64,000 nt of DNA from Polymyxa betae (GCA_003693705.1 RBZT01000146.1:58635-122634), one strand, 5' to 3'; shown: positions 21,861 through 34,952, counted from the stretch's first letter. The notes: a model not told the origin generated them from the letters alone. Made by a program: numbers and translations.

Positions 21861-22020
21861 TCCATCTAATTGGACTTTTATTTAGCAGTCATCATGACAC
21901 CTATCTAAACCAGATCTGCATTGTTCTACAGAACGGCTGTCTTATCGTTAATCAACAACGAGAGAAAAAATCCTCGTTGATGTCGCGTGCACCTCATTTC
22001 TGTCATCTCTTTGATTATGT

Positions 22021-22593
22021 ATGTTTGAGACCAAACATCGACCTTATCTTCGATATCTAAATCGGGAAGTTCACCCAGGGTCAGATTCCGACCTGGACAT
22101 CGATTCTAGGTCGCTCTATCCTCCTCATGAATCACATGCTAGCACACGACAGCTGTTACAAACCTTACTTAAAGCGCCTCGACATTCGCTTGATATAGTC
22201 GACCAATCACCTTGGCTTAGCCAAAACCTACCGATATATCAGCAGCAAACCCGAACACAGTCGAAACAGCAGAAACGAACGCAACCGCTTTCGACCACGT
22301 CACGAGCGAGATTGAAATCGTCGGAATATGCAGCCCAACCGATTGTTCCGAAGCAGAACGAAGGGAATCGGTCATTCAGGAAATCGAATCTCAACGTCAT
22401 TCGATTGAATTTTAATTGCATCCCGGATCCACCTGCGACTGATTCATATCGATCGGCATCATCACTCAACAAGTACGATCACATCTGGCATCAGGAGCAT
22501 CGCCTTCGTGCTTTACGTGAGCAAGTTCGTGTTCAGCCGCCACCGTTGCAGGCAAACCGTCGTCCAACTCAACAATTATCTCGACTTTATTAG
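22021..22593 (+). CDS. Hypothetical Gln/Arg-rich protein
   Basis: An open frame of 190 codons with a polar, Gln/Arg/Ser-rich composition (QQQTRTQSKQQKRTQP), an SDSDLDID acidic patch and a PPLQANRRPTQQL tail. No signal peptide, membrane segment or known domain is seen. A short upstream exon beginning MSRAPHFCHLF at 21978 is possible, because its reading would meet a GTATGT donor exactly at this ATG. Likely disordered. Coding status rests on length and composition only. Confidence 0.45.
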   Translation: MFETKHRPYLRYLNREVHPGSDSDLDIDSRSLYPPHESHASTRQLLQTLLKAPRHSLDIVDQSPWLSQNLPIYQQQTRTQSKQQKRTQPLSTTSRARLKSSEYAAQPIVPKQNEGNRSFRKSNLNVIRLNFNCIPDPPATDSYRSASSLNKYDHIWHQEHRLRALREQVRVQPPPLQANRRPTQQLSRLY

Positions 22594-22947
22594 CAAGATC
22601 ATCAAATCAGGTTGACGAGTTCATTCTCAGCCTGAAGTTCTGGTGAGCGATCTGAGCCATTGCTGGCGTCTGTGATTCGTGGACGGTTCGGCAGTATCTC
22701 TATAGCCTATAGGTTTCTCTTGTTGTCCCTATAAGAATGCTCTTTGATCAAAGTGCTTTTACTTTGTTCTTTTCGAGAAAAAAGTTCTTGATCTCACGGA
22801 TCATTCACAGATGGTGAAATGAAACCAATGAAAGATGTCAATCTGTCAACGAAGGCTTCAAAACCTTCTCACATAACAGGACACCTGGCCTGATCTGTTG
22901 CGTTCCATTTCGCAGCTATTTAATGTAATAAACCGAGTTGACGGGAC

Positions 22948-22963
22948 TAGGGTTTAGGGTTTG
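22948..22963 (+). promoter_or_regulatory. Telobox-like word upstream of Sec15
   Basis: The 16-mer TAGGGTTTAGGGTTTG lies about 110 bp before the Sec15 ATG. The identical 16-mer occurs at 57851-57866. It is two units of a TTTAGGG-type telomere repeat. In plants such teloboxes act in promoters of growth genes (established knowledge); that role here is inference. Confidence 0.45.
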
Positions 22964-23071
22964 ACGAAAGTCAAAGACAAACTTATCTCCATCTGGTTAC
23001 CTGTACTGTTACTGCGGATAAAAGTTCTTCATTGTCATCACTATTGTGGTGGCCATCCAGCTTCCATCATC

Positions 23072-25871
23072 ATGGAAGATATCGGGGAGCCGTCGTCCGA
23101 TGTGGCTGCCTTGACGACGATAGTGGAAGGCGGCGGGGTCTTAAGCCCAGCGATCAAGGCGGTGCTGGATCGAGAAATGACGGCGTCGTATGAAGGCGTG
23201 ATTCGGGCCCATATTCGACAGAAGGATGGAATGATCGCCCGATTATGTTCAGCTCATTATCAGGAATTTATCAGCTCGATTGATTCATTGGTGACACTGA
23301 AAACCGATATTCGCTCGTTGGATGAGCAGATCCGACAAGTTAATGACGATGTCCAAAGCAGCGGCCGAGAACTGATTGACGTCGCCAATCAGCTGTTAGA
23401 CTGGAGACGTGCCAGGCATGCGATGAAGAAGACGAAGTGCCTGCTGACGATCTGCAGTCGGGCCTTGGAATCGATCGCGAAAGCTCAATCAGCCGCGAAT
23501 CAGGGCCAGCTGATGAACGCGCTGAAATCCGTTGGAAGCGCCGAACGGGCGCTGCATGGTGTGATCCCTGGATCGTCTCCGGTTTCGACGATTATTTTGG
23601 GGAAGATGATTCCCGCTACCGTGAATGGAATCAAGCAGAGAGTTTGTACTGATGCTGATACATGGATGCTACAAGCACAGTCGAAAGCACCACAGATAGG
23701 AGCCTGGGCCATATTAAACATGGAGAAACGAATTCGCCAAGAGATGGCCAAAGAATCGAAACGCCATCGCGAGCGCATGCGGCAGCTGTATTTTCAGGTG
23801 CAGAAAATGCAGTTCTGTTGCACTTAGGAGCTCATCATTGATCAGGGCGATGAAGCCGAGCGTGATGCTACAAATCTGAGCTCGGCTGTCAGCGATGTGG
23901 TTGATATCGATTCGGGCGTCCCTGATGAAGACTTGTTCGAACGGATCGCCTTCGAATTCAACACCGTTTATCAGGCTCTTCATATCTATGAGAGCCTGAA
24001 CATCCCTCTCGAGTTCTCTCAATATTACACTGATAACAGGTCCGCTCAAATCACAAAAGTTTGTTGGTCACCGGTTTCGTACACAGATTTTGACTTTTTT
24101 TCCAGATGTTGGAATATTCAGCTCCCGCGAGTCCAAAACAGCTGTTAGACAGCATCTCGCCTTACTTTGCTCGAATTGCAGGGTTCTTCATTATCGAGGA
24201 TAGCGCTCTAAAGTCTGGCAATGCCCTGATGCCAAGGTACTGCATATAGTTTATGTCGTCATCATTCTCTCTGATCGATCAGGGCTACTATGGCATCTCT
24301 TTGGGATATGGCCATATCGTCGATCAAAGTCGCGTTGAACGACGACTTAATCGGTTTGATGACGAGCGGGGAGATTCTCGACCTGAAACATCAAATTATT
24401 CTATTCTGGCGAACAATGTCACAATTTGGCCTAACGAGCGCTCCACTAATCTCGTATATCGCTTCTCATCGTGATAAATACGAAGAAGTGCTTGTAGGCA
24501 CATTCAGGACAGATTTAGGTCGGCTTAGGCAGGCGTCCTTTTGCTATTTTCTTATCTCATTACAGAGGCTATATTCGCCAAAGAAAAGTACGAGCCGATG
24601 ACAGTTAATAATGCTGAAGAATATCGCAAATCGGTGTTATCATTTGGACTGGAGTAATACGTGCTATAATGATATATTGCTCGTTATTAATTGCATAGCA
24701 GGCCTGCCGATGTCAAAAACAGACCAAATGAATTTCCTCTTAGTGTGCCTTTCTCTTCTACTGTGCCCAAGATCGGCAAGCTTATGAAACATTTCATTGC
24801 CGACTATTTCGCTGTATGTCGTTTGCTTTGTTATTCGATTTTCCTGGATAAGATGGGTAACAGTTTGCTGCTTCGGTTCCAGACATGTTCAGCCATATCC
24901 GAGAATGTATTGATGACCTGCTATTGAACGATGTCAATGCGAAATTAAACTCGATTCTGGATGGTGATCAGGGAAGCCTCAATGTTAGTCCTGAATTATT
25001 CATTTAACGGTGTTGGATGTTCCTAAATGTCATAGGTCTCGCAAGCTGTCCAGATTGCAGTAAATGCAGACGCTTTCGTCGGTTTATGCACCTTCTGGGA
25101 GCGGCTAACAATGGTTTACTTGGACCCGAAGTACTACATACAGCCGTTCTCTCTCAACGCCAAGATCGCTTTCTCTGATACAAGGACACGTGGTGAGGAC
25201 TCAATTTTCGAGGTGAGCGTTTATTGCAGCGATGTCGCATCCGATCTCATTTTTTTAAGGTCATCGAAAGGAAGATCAAAGATATGCTGGAGCTTCTGGC
25301 AGGCTCTATTGATTGGTGTCCTCAGATTGTACAGACAGGTCCATGTGATACTGTACAGATGCTTGTATCATTCCTCGAGACAATCATGAACTGCACCCAA
25401 TATATGCCAGCGAGTGTTCGGACAACGGTCCATTTCGCGTCATGCCGCTCCATTACCAGGATTCTGGTACAATTCGCTAGCGAAGCTGAGAAAATCAATG
25501 TCCTAGCTATGTATAATCTGGAGCAAGACGTTCGCCATCTGGAAAGCTATGCCGCCAAGACCGCCATTCCCAATCTTCATGAGGCGTTCGCTCAGATTCG
25601 CCAGCTCATTGGGATATTCTTGATTATCAATCCCGAACAGCTTCTGGAAGATAACGTTCGCCAGACGAAATTTCCTCTGATTTCTGCACATAAAATGGCG
25701 GGCTTTCTTGACAAGTAAGTCGGCCAATGTTGTTTACAGGCGCTTACGATTGATAAATTTTCCAGATTCAAAGAGACGCCTTTTTTGAGTTTAGTCCCAC
25801 CAGATCTGCCCAGGCATTCGAAGAAAATCATGGAATCTGTTGCCAAGAAGCTTCGAAGCTTGTCATATTAA
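23072..25871 (+). CDS. SEC15: Exocyst complex subunit Sec15 (EXOC6)
   Basis: A long first exon starts MEDIGEPSSDVAALTTIVEG and contains the N-terminal coiled-coil signature: FISSIDSLVTLKTDIRSLDE, then SSGRELIDVANQL. About nine further exons follow. Later conserved blocks are EDLFERIAFEFNTVYQALHI, LFWRTMSQFGLTSAPLIS, KYEPMTVNNAEEYRKSVLSF, FPLSVPFSSTVPKIGKLMKH and the C-terminal YNLEQDVRHLESYA. It ends KKLRSLSY at 25871. Sec15 is an exocyst subunit that binds Rab8/Rab11-type GTPases (Sec4 in yeast) and tethers secretory vesicles to the plasma membrane. A Rab gene lies just downstream on the other strand, probably by chance. An in-frame upstream start at 22961 is less likely because it would include the telobox leader. 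Confident family call. Confidence 0.92.
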
Positions 25872-26106
25872 ACCTAATTATTCTTGAACGCAATTTGCCA
25901 CTTTGTTAGGGTAGAAGGCAAAACAATCCAAAATACGGTAGTGAGGGTGTTCTAGCTTTAGGCGATTGGTTTCTTTTTCATTTGAGCAGTTGTATTGAGT
26001 TCAGTGAATTGGCCCGTATATGGTACCTGACTTTTAAGGATTCGTCAAAAACCGCAGCATGACCTTTCGCTGATGTCGTCATTCACCATTGCAGGCCTCA
26101 CAAGAG

Positions 26107-26932
<826 letters not shown>

Positions 26933-27127
26933 CGTCGATAAGAACTATCATGGTTATAAAGCGATGCCCTTCCACCTTCATAGAAGATAGCAGGCGCTAT
27001 TGTCTCATGCGAATCCGTCTCCATAGATTAAAAGATAGATTATCTCAGATCGTGCCCAAAGAATCCAGCAGAAGATCTTTTATAGCTGGACTCACTACCC
27101 GATCTAAAAGTGCAACTGGAACATTTA

Positions 27128-28405
27128 TTATACCTTAAACATTACTTTGATAGCACCATCGCGGCCGGTTGAAGCAATCTCGAATCCTTGACGAAGAGCG
27201 GATTCATCCGAAAGGGCGTGCAGATCGAATCTGTGTGTAATCAGAGGGCGTACGTCGAACTTTCCCTGGGCTTGCAAATGAATGCATGTCGGATATGTAT
27301 TGCGATACTAAAAACAGCATGATCAATATAACGAATCACCAAAAACTGAAATCCTGACCCGAAATACACCTCGAAGATCAACTTGGCGACAAGCAGCATC
27401 AATCAACGGTAGGCGAACCTCGTCCGAACCCATTCCAACCAGTACGACGCTGCCTCCGCTTGTGGTCGAACCGATCGCTGTTCGGATCGCGGATTCGAAC
27501 CCGCAGCAGTCGATGCTGATTGAGAACTGGACGAATCGCTTTAAACAAATTGGCATCTTCAACATTCAGCTTCATACATGTTCGCCATGATTGCCTGCGA
27601 TAAGCTCTGCAACAATGTCAGCTTCGCTTCGGTTCGACACGTTAACGACCGTATCGGCTCCGAGCTTCTTGGCAAACCTCAAGCGTTCCTTCCAAAGTTC
27701 AGAAGCGAAAACAAAACGTAGATGGCTTCATAGAACCTGTGAGACATCGGTGATGGCAATATGACGCGCTCCAAAGGCTCGTGCGACCAGCATCGATACC
27801 AATCCAATTGGGCCAGCACCGAAAATGGCGACAGTTTGCCCTGGACGTAAGCCGGCCCGCTCGCAAGCGTAGACGCCGACCGAAAGCGGCTCGCACATAG
27901 CACCTTGTTCCAGGGTCAGCGACTCCGGCAGGCGATGGCAGAAATCGGCGTCGTGATTCAGATATAGCGTCAGGGAACCATGAACGGGAGGCGTCGCAAA
28001 GAACTGCATGCCCGGACATAGGTTGTACTCGCCCGTCTTGCAGAAATGGCAGCGTCGGCACGGCAGCCCTGGCTCCAGGGCGACTTTATCGCCGACTGCC
28101 AGTGAATCGACGCCAGGGCCAAGAGCGACGACGACGCCGGCGCATTCGTGGCCGATAATCATCGGGGCACGAACAACGAAACTGCCGATGTGGCCGTGCG
28201 ATAAATCTGCAACATCTCGTCAATGATCCAAGACGATGATGAGCAATGAACCTTAACAATGACAATCGGAACCACAAATGCCCAGATTGACAATCTGGAT
28301 CGTGGCCTGGCCGGGTCCGGGGGATGCCGGCACTGGCACATCGACGATCTGCAGGTCATGGGCTTTCATAAGCATTGCTGCTCGGTTCTTGGAGATGGTC
28401 TCCAT
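27128..28405 (-). CDS. Zinc-dependent polyol (sorbitol/xylitol) dehydrogenase-like enzyme
   Basis: Minus strand, about five exons. From [20 protein letters not shown] the medium-chain alcohol dehydrogenase fold follows: [11 protein letters not shown] (catalytic zinc Cys, across an intron), [20 protein letters not shown] (catalytic His-Glu), then the structural zinc cysteines in [18 protein letters not shown]. The NAD site is [21 protein letters not shown]-terminal blocks are [36 protein letters not shown] and a tail ending [14 protein letters not shown] and MCEPLSVG are typical of sorbitol/xylitol/arabinitol dehydrogenases, which oxidise polyols to ketoses with NAD. The exact substrate cannot be read from sequence. 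Acts in the cytosol by family. Confidence 0.9.
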
Positions 28406-28911
28406 AATGCCGGAAATTGACAGTTTCAGGGATCCGGCTTAACGACGTCTTAACGCGAAAAGACGAATGTAGAGGTGCGTCACAGACTGTATCGAAAGTC
28501 TCTTTAAGTAGTTGTTGGCTGCGCTCTGTAAATCTCATGCTGATCTTCGTTACAATCAAGGAATGACCTCATTATCACATTAAAGTAAGGAAATGCTTTC
28601 AGATTGGAATGCTCGTTCGAAACCGTTTGTCAACAACACCTATAACTGAATTCAGTGTTACTATGGCAACGGCGCCGAATACACGCTTTAATGTTGTAGG
28701 AATTTAATAAAGCATGTCCCAGTTATTTAAAACGTTCGGTCTTTACTCCCCACTCCAGGTAAAGGCCGAGGCCGACAGTCAAAAGAGTGCGCTTGATTGA
28801 TCTTGGAACAATGGGGTGACCCACGGCCCCAAGCTGTAGCTTCGCAATCCGACTATGGGCAAGGGTTTTGATCCCATAGCCCATAGGTCATATTTGACTT
28901 GATTGTCTTTC

Positions 28912-30018
28912 ATGGCCATATTACAGCTCGTGGCCATTCTTATCGTGGCTCTATGCGCACAGACGGCAACTAGTGCTGAATCCGACCGTGGCAAAATCAA
29001 GCAGCCCTCTGCCTTCATCAAAGATCGACCCATCCGAAGTCTGGCCGACAGCTCCTGTTGGGCTGACGCCGATGATAACGCACCATTGTTGTTGGACCGC
29101 CTTCGAAGGTCGTTAAAGGATTTCCCAGAGGAATCGTCACAAGAAAACGATGATTCATCTTCCTCAAATGCGACCGAACGTCGTAAAGGCAAGCAGCAGC
29201 CATCCACCACGACCAGGAACAAATCTCACCCCTCTTCGGCGATGTCCCGGGGTGACCAACCTGCTCAATTAGTTTTGTCAAATTCTAGGCCGAATCGACC
29301 GTCCACATTCAAAACTCCTTCTGTTAAGCTGAATCGCGCATTAATGGGAGTTTCGAGAGCCTGTAGAATCACGCAAAAGGTTCTTATACCAGATCCTTGT
29401 CCACCAACGATCTCGATTCCCTATCCGATATTCTTGGAAATTTTTCGTCGGGATCATAAAAGTGTTCCTCATGGGAACATCGAAATAACTGATTTCCCCG
29501 AATCCGCCAAGAAGATTCCGAAGGAGGACCGTTTTAAGTGTCTGGATAGGAACATTGATTTGGGCGCATCAAGGCAGCAGAAAATATCTTGGTGGTTGGA
29601 TCACGATCGCTATGATACTGAAGAAAGGGAAAGACCTTCTGACAACCCGAACCGGGATGTGCTGGCCCCCGAGCAGATCGACAACTTGTTTTCTGAGCGA
29701 ACCAGACTTGCACCTATCAAGCTTCGACGGTCAAGTATCTTCCTGCCCTCTACTTATTTCAAATCGCGCTTCAATGCGTTGATGACGTGCATTGAGAAAG
29801 ATCCTCTTCACGTGAAGCCGTGCTTCCAAGATCGTGCCAATGTGAAAGGGAAAGCTCCAGCTCCTTCGGCAGAACAAGCAGCTCTGATACAAACAAGGGG
29901 AATAAGCTCGGCTTCTGGGTTGAGTCGCGGCAACAGGATGGTGTTTTCGACCAATGGCAGCAGAAATGTCTCTAGACGCCGAATCAAACCGTATGCTATG
30001 TTGAGATCAATGTTGTAA
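28912..30018 (+). CDS. Predicted secreted basic protein, unrecognised
   Basis: A single exon of 368 codons. Residues 1-22 (MAILQLVAILIVALCAQTAT) form a strong signal peptide. The mature N-terminus holds an acidic serine run (SSQENDDSSSS) and a low-complexity Lys/Gln/Ser stretch. The C-terminal two thirds are basic with single cysteines spaced widely (CRITQKVLIPDPCPP, FKCLDRNIDLG, LMTCIEKDP, VKPCFQDR), which could pair in disulfides. No transmembrane segment or GPI signal is present, so it is likely released. No domain is recognised. Lack of introns in an intron-rich neighbourhood and the secretory signal would fit a lineage-specific secreted or effector-type protein, but that is inference only. 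Confidence 0.75.
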   Translation: MAILQLVAILIVALCAQTATSAESDRGKIKQPSAFIKDRPIRSLADSSCWADADDNAPLLLDRLRRSLKDFPEESSQENDDSSSSNATERRKGKQQPSTTTRNKSHPSSAMSRGDQPAQLVLSNSRPNRPSTFKTPSVKLNRALMGVSRACRITQKVLIPDPCPPTISIPYPIFLEIFRRDHKSVPHGNIEITDFPESAKKIPKEDRFKCLDRNIDLGASRQQKISWWLDHDRYDTEERERPSDNPNRDVLAPEQIDNLFSERTRLAPIKLRRSSIFLPSTYFKSRFNALMTCIEKDPLHVKPCFQDRANVKGKAPAPSAEQAALIQTRGISSASGLSRGNRMVFSTNGSRNVSRRRIKPYAMLRSML

Positions 30019-30452
30019 TTCTGAGGCTGATTTGTTCCTATCAGGCCACCTCAAATTTTGTCCATCAATTGCGAAGCACCATCATCCTGGATGCGTAAAT
30101 ATACCAACTGCTGATTGTCAAACTGTTTAAAGCGCTGCAGAGATTGTGCTAATTTTGTGCCTTTTTTCAGGAAGAAATACATTCTGCCGAAAATTTCCAG
30201 TTGCTTATGAGTTTTTTTCCAGTGGTTATCGTCATTCTACCTTATCTCATGAGAGTACAGTACTGTATGACTGTATATAAAAAGTGTATAAACTGATGTT
30301 TGAGAATCACTTTATCAAAGAGATCTCTGGACTGTTTTCTGCAATTTTTGCGCGACGGCGCAGTTTTTGTTCTGCTCTCACTCACCACGATAACTTCGTA
30401 GTTAAAGTGATTTAGGCTTGGTCGTCAGTTTCGAATTGCTCGATCTCGAGCC

Positions 30453-32062
30453 ATGATCAGCGCCGTCTTGCTGGTCAACATTAAAGGCGAAATAGTCATA
30501 TCTAGGTTTTTCCGCGATGATGTCTCGAAGCTAGACACCGATGCCTTCCGCTTGCGAGTTATCGCCGCCAAAGAAATTACTTTGCCGATTGTCCAGCTAG
30601 GCGATTGCTCGTCGATGTTCATTCGGCATGGAGATCTGCATATTGTTGCAATGACGAAATCGAATTGCTATCCAGCACTTATTTTCGAATACATGTTTAA
30701 GCTTGTGGAGGTTTTCAAGGCATATTTCGGCGGCTCCTTCGACGAAGAGGCGATTCGATCAAATTTCGTTCTGGTGTACGAATTATTGGACGAAACTATG
30801 GATTATGGATTCCCACAGATTCTCTCGGCTTTGAGTCTGAAACAATATATCAAGGCGGCGACCGTCAAGGGCGAGATCACCAGTGATAACTTGGCGCCTG
30901 CTGATAACGCCAAAATCACGTCCGAAATCACAGGCGCCATCGACTGGAGACAACCAGGCAAATATAAATATCGCAAAAACGAGGTATACATCGACGTTTT
31001 GGAAAACGTCAATGTTCTAATGAGCACCGATTGTATGGGACTTTGTTTTGTACTTGATCATCTGCTTAATGGTTTGTTCAGCCACGGTTTTGAGGTCCGA
31101 TGTTAGTGGCAAGATCATATTGAAATGCTATCTGACTGGCATGCCTGAATGCAAATTCGGCATGAATGACAAGCTTGTCTTAGATAAGGAGGCTTCTTCA
31201 AAACCGAGCAACACCAGAAAGTAGGTCTCTCATTTTTCTGCTGTCTGTCAAAATGTGCTAGAGGATTAGATTTTAGTGAAACGTTCTGAATTCACCACTG
31301 ATTTTCTCTTCAGAAGCGGGCAAGGTATTGCAATTGATGACTGCACGTTCCATCGCTGTGTTCGCCTGGGACGCTTCGACACAGACCGTACCATCAGCTT
31401 CGTTCCGCCTGATGGCGAATTTCAGCTCATGTCCTACCGTATCACACAAAACGTCCAGCTGCCATTTTCGATCCTTCCCGTTATCACCGAGCATGGCAAG
31501 TCCAGAGTGTCGTACAGGTTGAACCTATTTTTCGAACGATTTTTTTCTCTGTTTGTTAATTGACTTCGCTTCAGGATTACTCTTAATGGAAGCTTCGATA
31601 AGAACCTCTTTGCTAACAATGTCTGTATGAAGATTCCGTGTCCAAAGAACACTTCCACGCAGACATTCCACGTTGGTCAAGGATCAGCAAAATACGATCC
31701 CGTTAGCAGCATGATCATCTGGAAAATTCGCAAATTTGCCGGCAATGCCAGTTATGTTCTCAATGGCGAAGTCCAACTGAAAGCTCTTCTCGTGGATAAA
31801 CCATGGCAACGACCCCCTATCTGTCTGGAATTCCAGGTCGGTATTTTCAGCTGAGTTTGATTTTCGTCTCTTTTTCGGACGTTTTTCTCGTAGTTTTGGA
31901 ATCTTTGTTTTGCAAGTTGCTGACTGCAATCAGGTAAATATGTATACTGCAAGTGGTTTGCAGGTGCGATTTCTTAAAGTAGTTGAAAAGAAGAACAGCT
32001 ATCCTACTGTCAAATTGGTTCGATATGTGACAAAAAATGGATCATATCAGATTCGAATCTAA
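30453..32062 (+). CDS. AP2M1: AP-2 clathrin adaptor complex subunit mu
   Basis: The first exon gives the longin-like N-domain: [59 protein letters not shown]. It leads to [25 protein letters not shown] intron joins NVLMSTD to [15 protein letters not shown], restoring the usual mu homology domain, followed by [31 protein letters not shown] and a last exon ending GSYQIRI at 32062. The mu subunit binds YxxPhi sorting signals and phosphoinositides during clathrin endocytosis at the plasma membrane. The IDWR and KYRKNE linker text fits AP-2 better than AP-1. Length is near the family's 430-440 residues. Confidence 0.93.
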
Positions 32063-32853
32063 ACAAATACGAAGCTCCCGTTCCTTTGGATCGCACATAT
32101 AACAACATCGTTATTGTACTATATAAATATTAACAAACTCGGTTCTCCACTTCCTGCGTCTCTGCTAATCTGCCATATCTAGGTAGGCTATATGGATGAT
32201 ATTACACCAGCTTTTTCCAGGTAAAATGGCTCACACTGTTCGCCCTCATATTTAGATCTTCCACTCGTTTGCTACATTTTAATCAATTGTATTGCTTCTG
32301 TTACAAAATCTCAGTAGATAACACATTTGCATCCTCGTGTCAGAAAATAACTCGTTCATGCATCATGGGCTCATGGTCTCCCACCCGTTCCACGACAGCT
32401 TCGACATAAATGGCGGTTGATCAAACCTCATCGCAGAAAATCCGATTTTGGAGTAACATTTACATGTCAAACCAGCATGTATCGGATCCGTGATCTTACA
32501 ATTTTCAGACATAAACATTGTTAGGCTTTGTTCGATTTATGCCTTATTAGATTGTTAACTTCGCAAATTTTCATTAGCTTTAATGGCTTGCGATATAGCA
32601 GAGCTGGACCACTCATTCATCGCCACTGTCAACATAGTGCTATAACTGACAAGAGAGCTTGCGGGATCTAAATGCTGCAGCGATTAGCAAATATAATGGT
32701 TGAGCCGATGTTAGCCTTAAAACGCATCGTGATGCATTCCTTATCATTAAAAAAACCGACAACCGCCAGATCTCTGTTGGAGGGTTTGATCGAGATCGCT
32801 ACCTGAAACTGCACCAGGATTTTTTCTCGCAAAGTGATATCTCTATAAGAAGG
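32063..32853. other. Intergenic stretch, nothing recognised
   Basis: About 790 bp between AP-2 mu and the thrombospondin-repeat gene, both on the plus strand. All frames are interrupted, and no tRNA, repeat family or strong promoter motif was seen. Confidence 0.5.
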
Positions 32854-34952
32854 ATGGCGCCAGCATATATTGCTTTCCTAATAGCATTAGCAGCATCAGT
32901 AAGAGATGATTCTAACATTGGAAAATGGACAGCATCAGCATGGTCACGATGCTCGTCGCCTTGTGGGCCTGGAACTGCTTATCGGCACGTTGAATGTCGC
33001 TCACAGATTACAAACCAGATCTTACCGCATGAAGGATGCTCTGCTCCTAAGCCACCTACAAAAAAATTCTGTTCGTCGCTCGAATGTCAATGGGGCTGTA
33101 CGCTGAAATCTGTGAAGCCAGTGTGCTTAGCTGCGTCTTTAAAACAGGTCAAAAAGGCAGTCATGGACAGGTTGGTTGCATGACATGATATCTACAGGTT
33201 CCAGATGATTTCTGTAATATGCAGAAGCATCCCGGCAACTTCACTGACGATTTTATCTGCCCATATGGACATGTAGAATTATGGCAGCCGCTGGATCTTC
33301 GTTCTAGTCACGATGGTCAGTCAGAATCGTCGTCATTTTCTTGGATGATTCTCTCGCCATGGTCGTCTTGCTCGCCCCATTGCGGATCGAATCGATTCTC
33401 ATGGCGCCACGTCGCTTGTGTCGACAGCACCGGCGGCATCGTCGATGACACCTTTTGCTCTGGGTCGGCACCGTCCGATCGCCGGTCGTGCCCTGGGACA
33501 ATCGAATGCTCAGTCCAGCATGGTCGATGTCGGCCAAACGATGGCAATGACGTTGCCGACTACTGGTGCTTCAACAAAACAGGTAATAACATTATGAGAG
33601 ATGGTTTATTTGTTACTCTTCGTCTTGTCGCTTCTTGAGCGGCCTCTCCACATGTCAGAATTTTGGCAGGCATTAGGGTTTTATCATTCAGAAACTTTAT
33701 TCGCCATTTGATGATGTGGTAAAGTCTTTTTATTCTCTTTGAATGTTTCCGTTCTTTCAGGCTGCCGCTTCGTTTACACAGCGCCGGCAACTGTTCCATT
33801 TCAACCATCTGAGTGCTGTAATGACGAATCCTAATAGGCCTGAACAGCTGGAGAATCGAATCCGATTGGTCGCCGTGCTCCATCCCAACGTGGTTAATGA
33901 CGACTCGGCGCGTCTATTGTCGAGACCCTCCTTGCGAACCATCAGATCGACCCAGCAATATCCAATCATGCGCCTTATTGCCGCCCTTAACCTACCAGCT
34001 GGTTAGCTCAGACGAAGCGCCCCTCTGCACCAACGCCTGCGGCCCCGGCGTCATCTCCAATCCATACCAATGTCGCTTCCAAAACTTGGATCTCGATGAT
34101 GAATATTGCCAAGCTGCAGGTCGTCATTACTTTTTTTGGTTTCGTTTACATCGTTCGTTGTCGCCGTCACATTGTTGGGTTTCTGCTTTCATTTCTGCCA
34201 TTGCAGATTTAACCGAACAATAGGTGTCCCCGATCCGGTCCCAATTCCTTGTAAAACTCAGACCTGCATGTCGTCGAAGCCCTGCGATCTCCATGCTCGG
34301 TTGAACATCTCGATTCCGCCCGGTGCCTTTGCAAACGATGACCAGATTCGGTTGCAGCTTGAGCTCGATCTGAAAGCGGCGCTGCCGAACGCAACCAGCG
34401 TCTTGGTTTCTGTGATTCGACCTATTGCTGCTGACGACGTCGAGGCTGAGTTCTCGGTGTCATGCATGGATGGCTCCGTCTCGGCTGCCGACTCGATCGA
34501 GATGCAAATGTCGGACCCCGGCAGCGCTTTTCGTCGCGGTGTTGTCACGCGAGGCAGCAACCAGCACCTTGAGATTTTCGCATTTCAGCAGCCGGCGCCG
34601 GTATCATCCCAGGACGCCATGCAAAAGGTGTCGTCGGACGATCCAATTTATAGTAGGAGCGTATTTGCATAAGTCTATCAGCTTTGCTGAAATTTTTGTG
34701 AAAGCATTCAAAATGGCGACGCTTTATATCGCGTTGGCGGTATTCGTTGCCGTCTTCGTTGTGATCCGATACGGTGTTCGAAGGGCGGCCGCCAAGGCCA
34801 AGATCCAGCCCCCAATCAATACGATGTTTTCAGTGAACGAATTGGACCCATACACAGCTCAAGCAACAGCCAATCTCAAGTCTCAATCGCAAACCGTTGT
34901 TCCGGGAACGCGTCGAAATTCCATCACTGTTCCCGGGCCGTCTGGATCATGA
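32854..34952 (+). CDS. Type I membrane protein with thrombospondin type 1 repeats
   Basis: A signal peptide (MAPAYIAFLIALAASV) precedes a thrombospondin type 1 repeat, WTASAWSRCSSPCGPG with CRSQITNQ and CSSLEC. After an intron a second repeat reads MILSPWSSCSPHCGSNRFSW with CVDSTGG, CSGSAPSDRRSCPGTIEC. A third, more divergent one has SDWSPCS, RRVYCRDPPC and a CTNACGPG segment. A cysteine-poor membrane-proximal domain (LNISIPPGAFANDDQIRLQL) follows. A 50-nt intron then leads to one transmembrane helix (LYIALAVFVAVFVVIRYGV) and a short cytosolic tail ending PGPSGS. Thrombospondin repeats usually bind glycans or matrix and are used in adhesion. Middle exon borders are tentative. The adhesion role is inference. 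Confidence 0.82.

Noticed and set aside
27478-27500. GGATTCGAACCC, resembling the complement of a tRNA T arm
   Set aside because: It lies in the conserved CCGFESAI segment of the polyol dehydrogenase, and no cloverleaf surrounds it.
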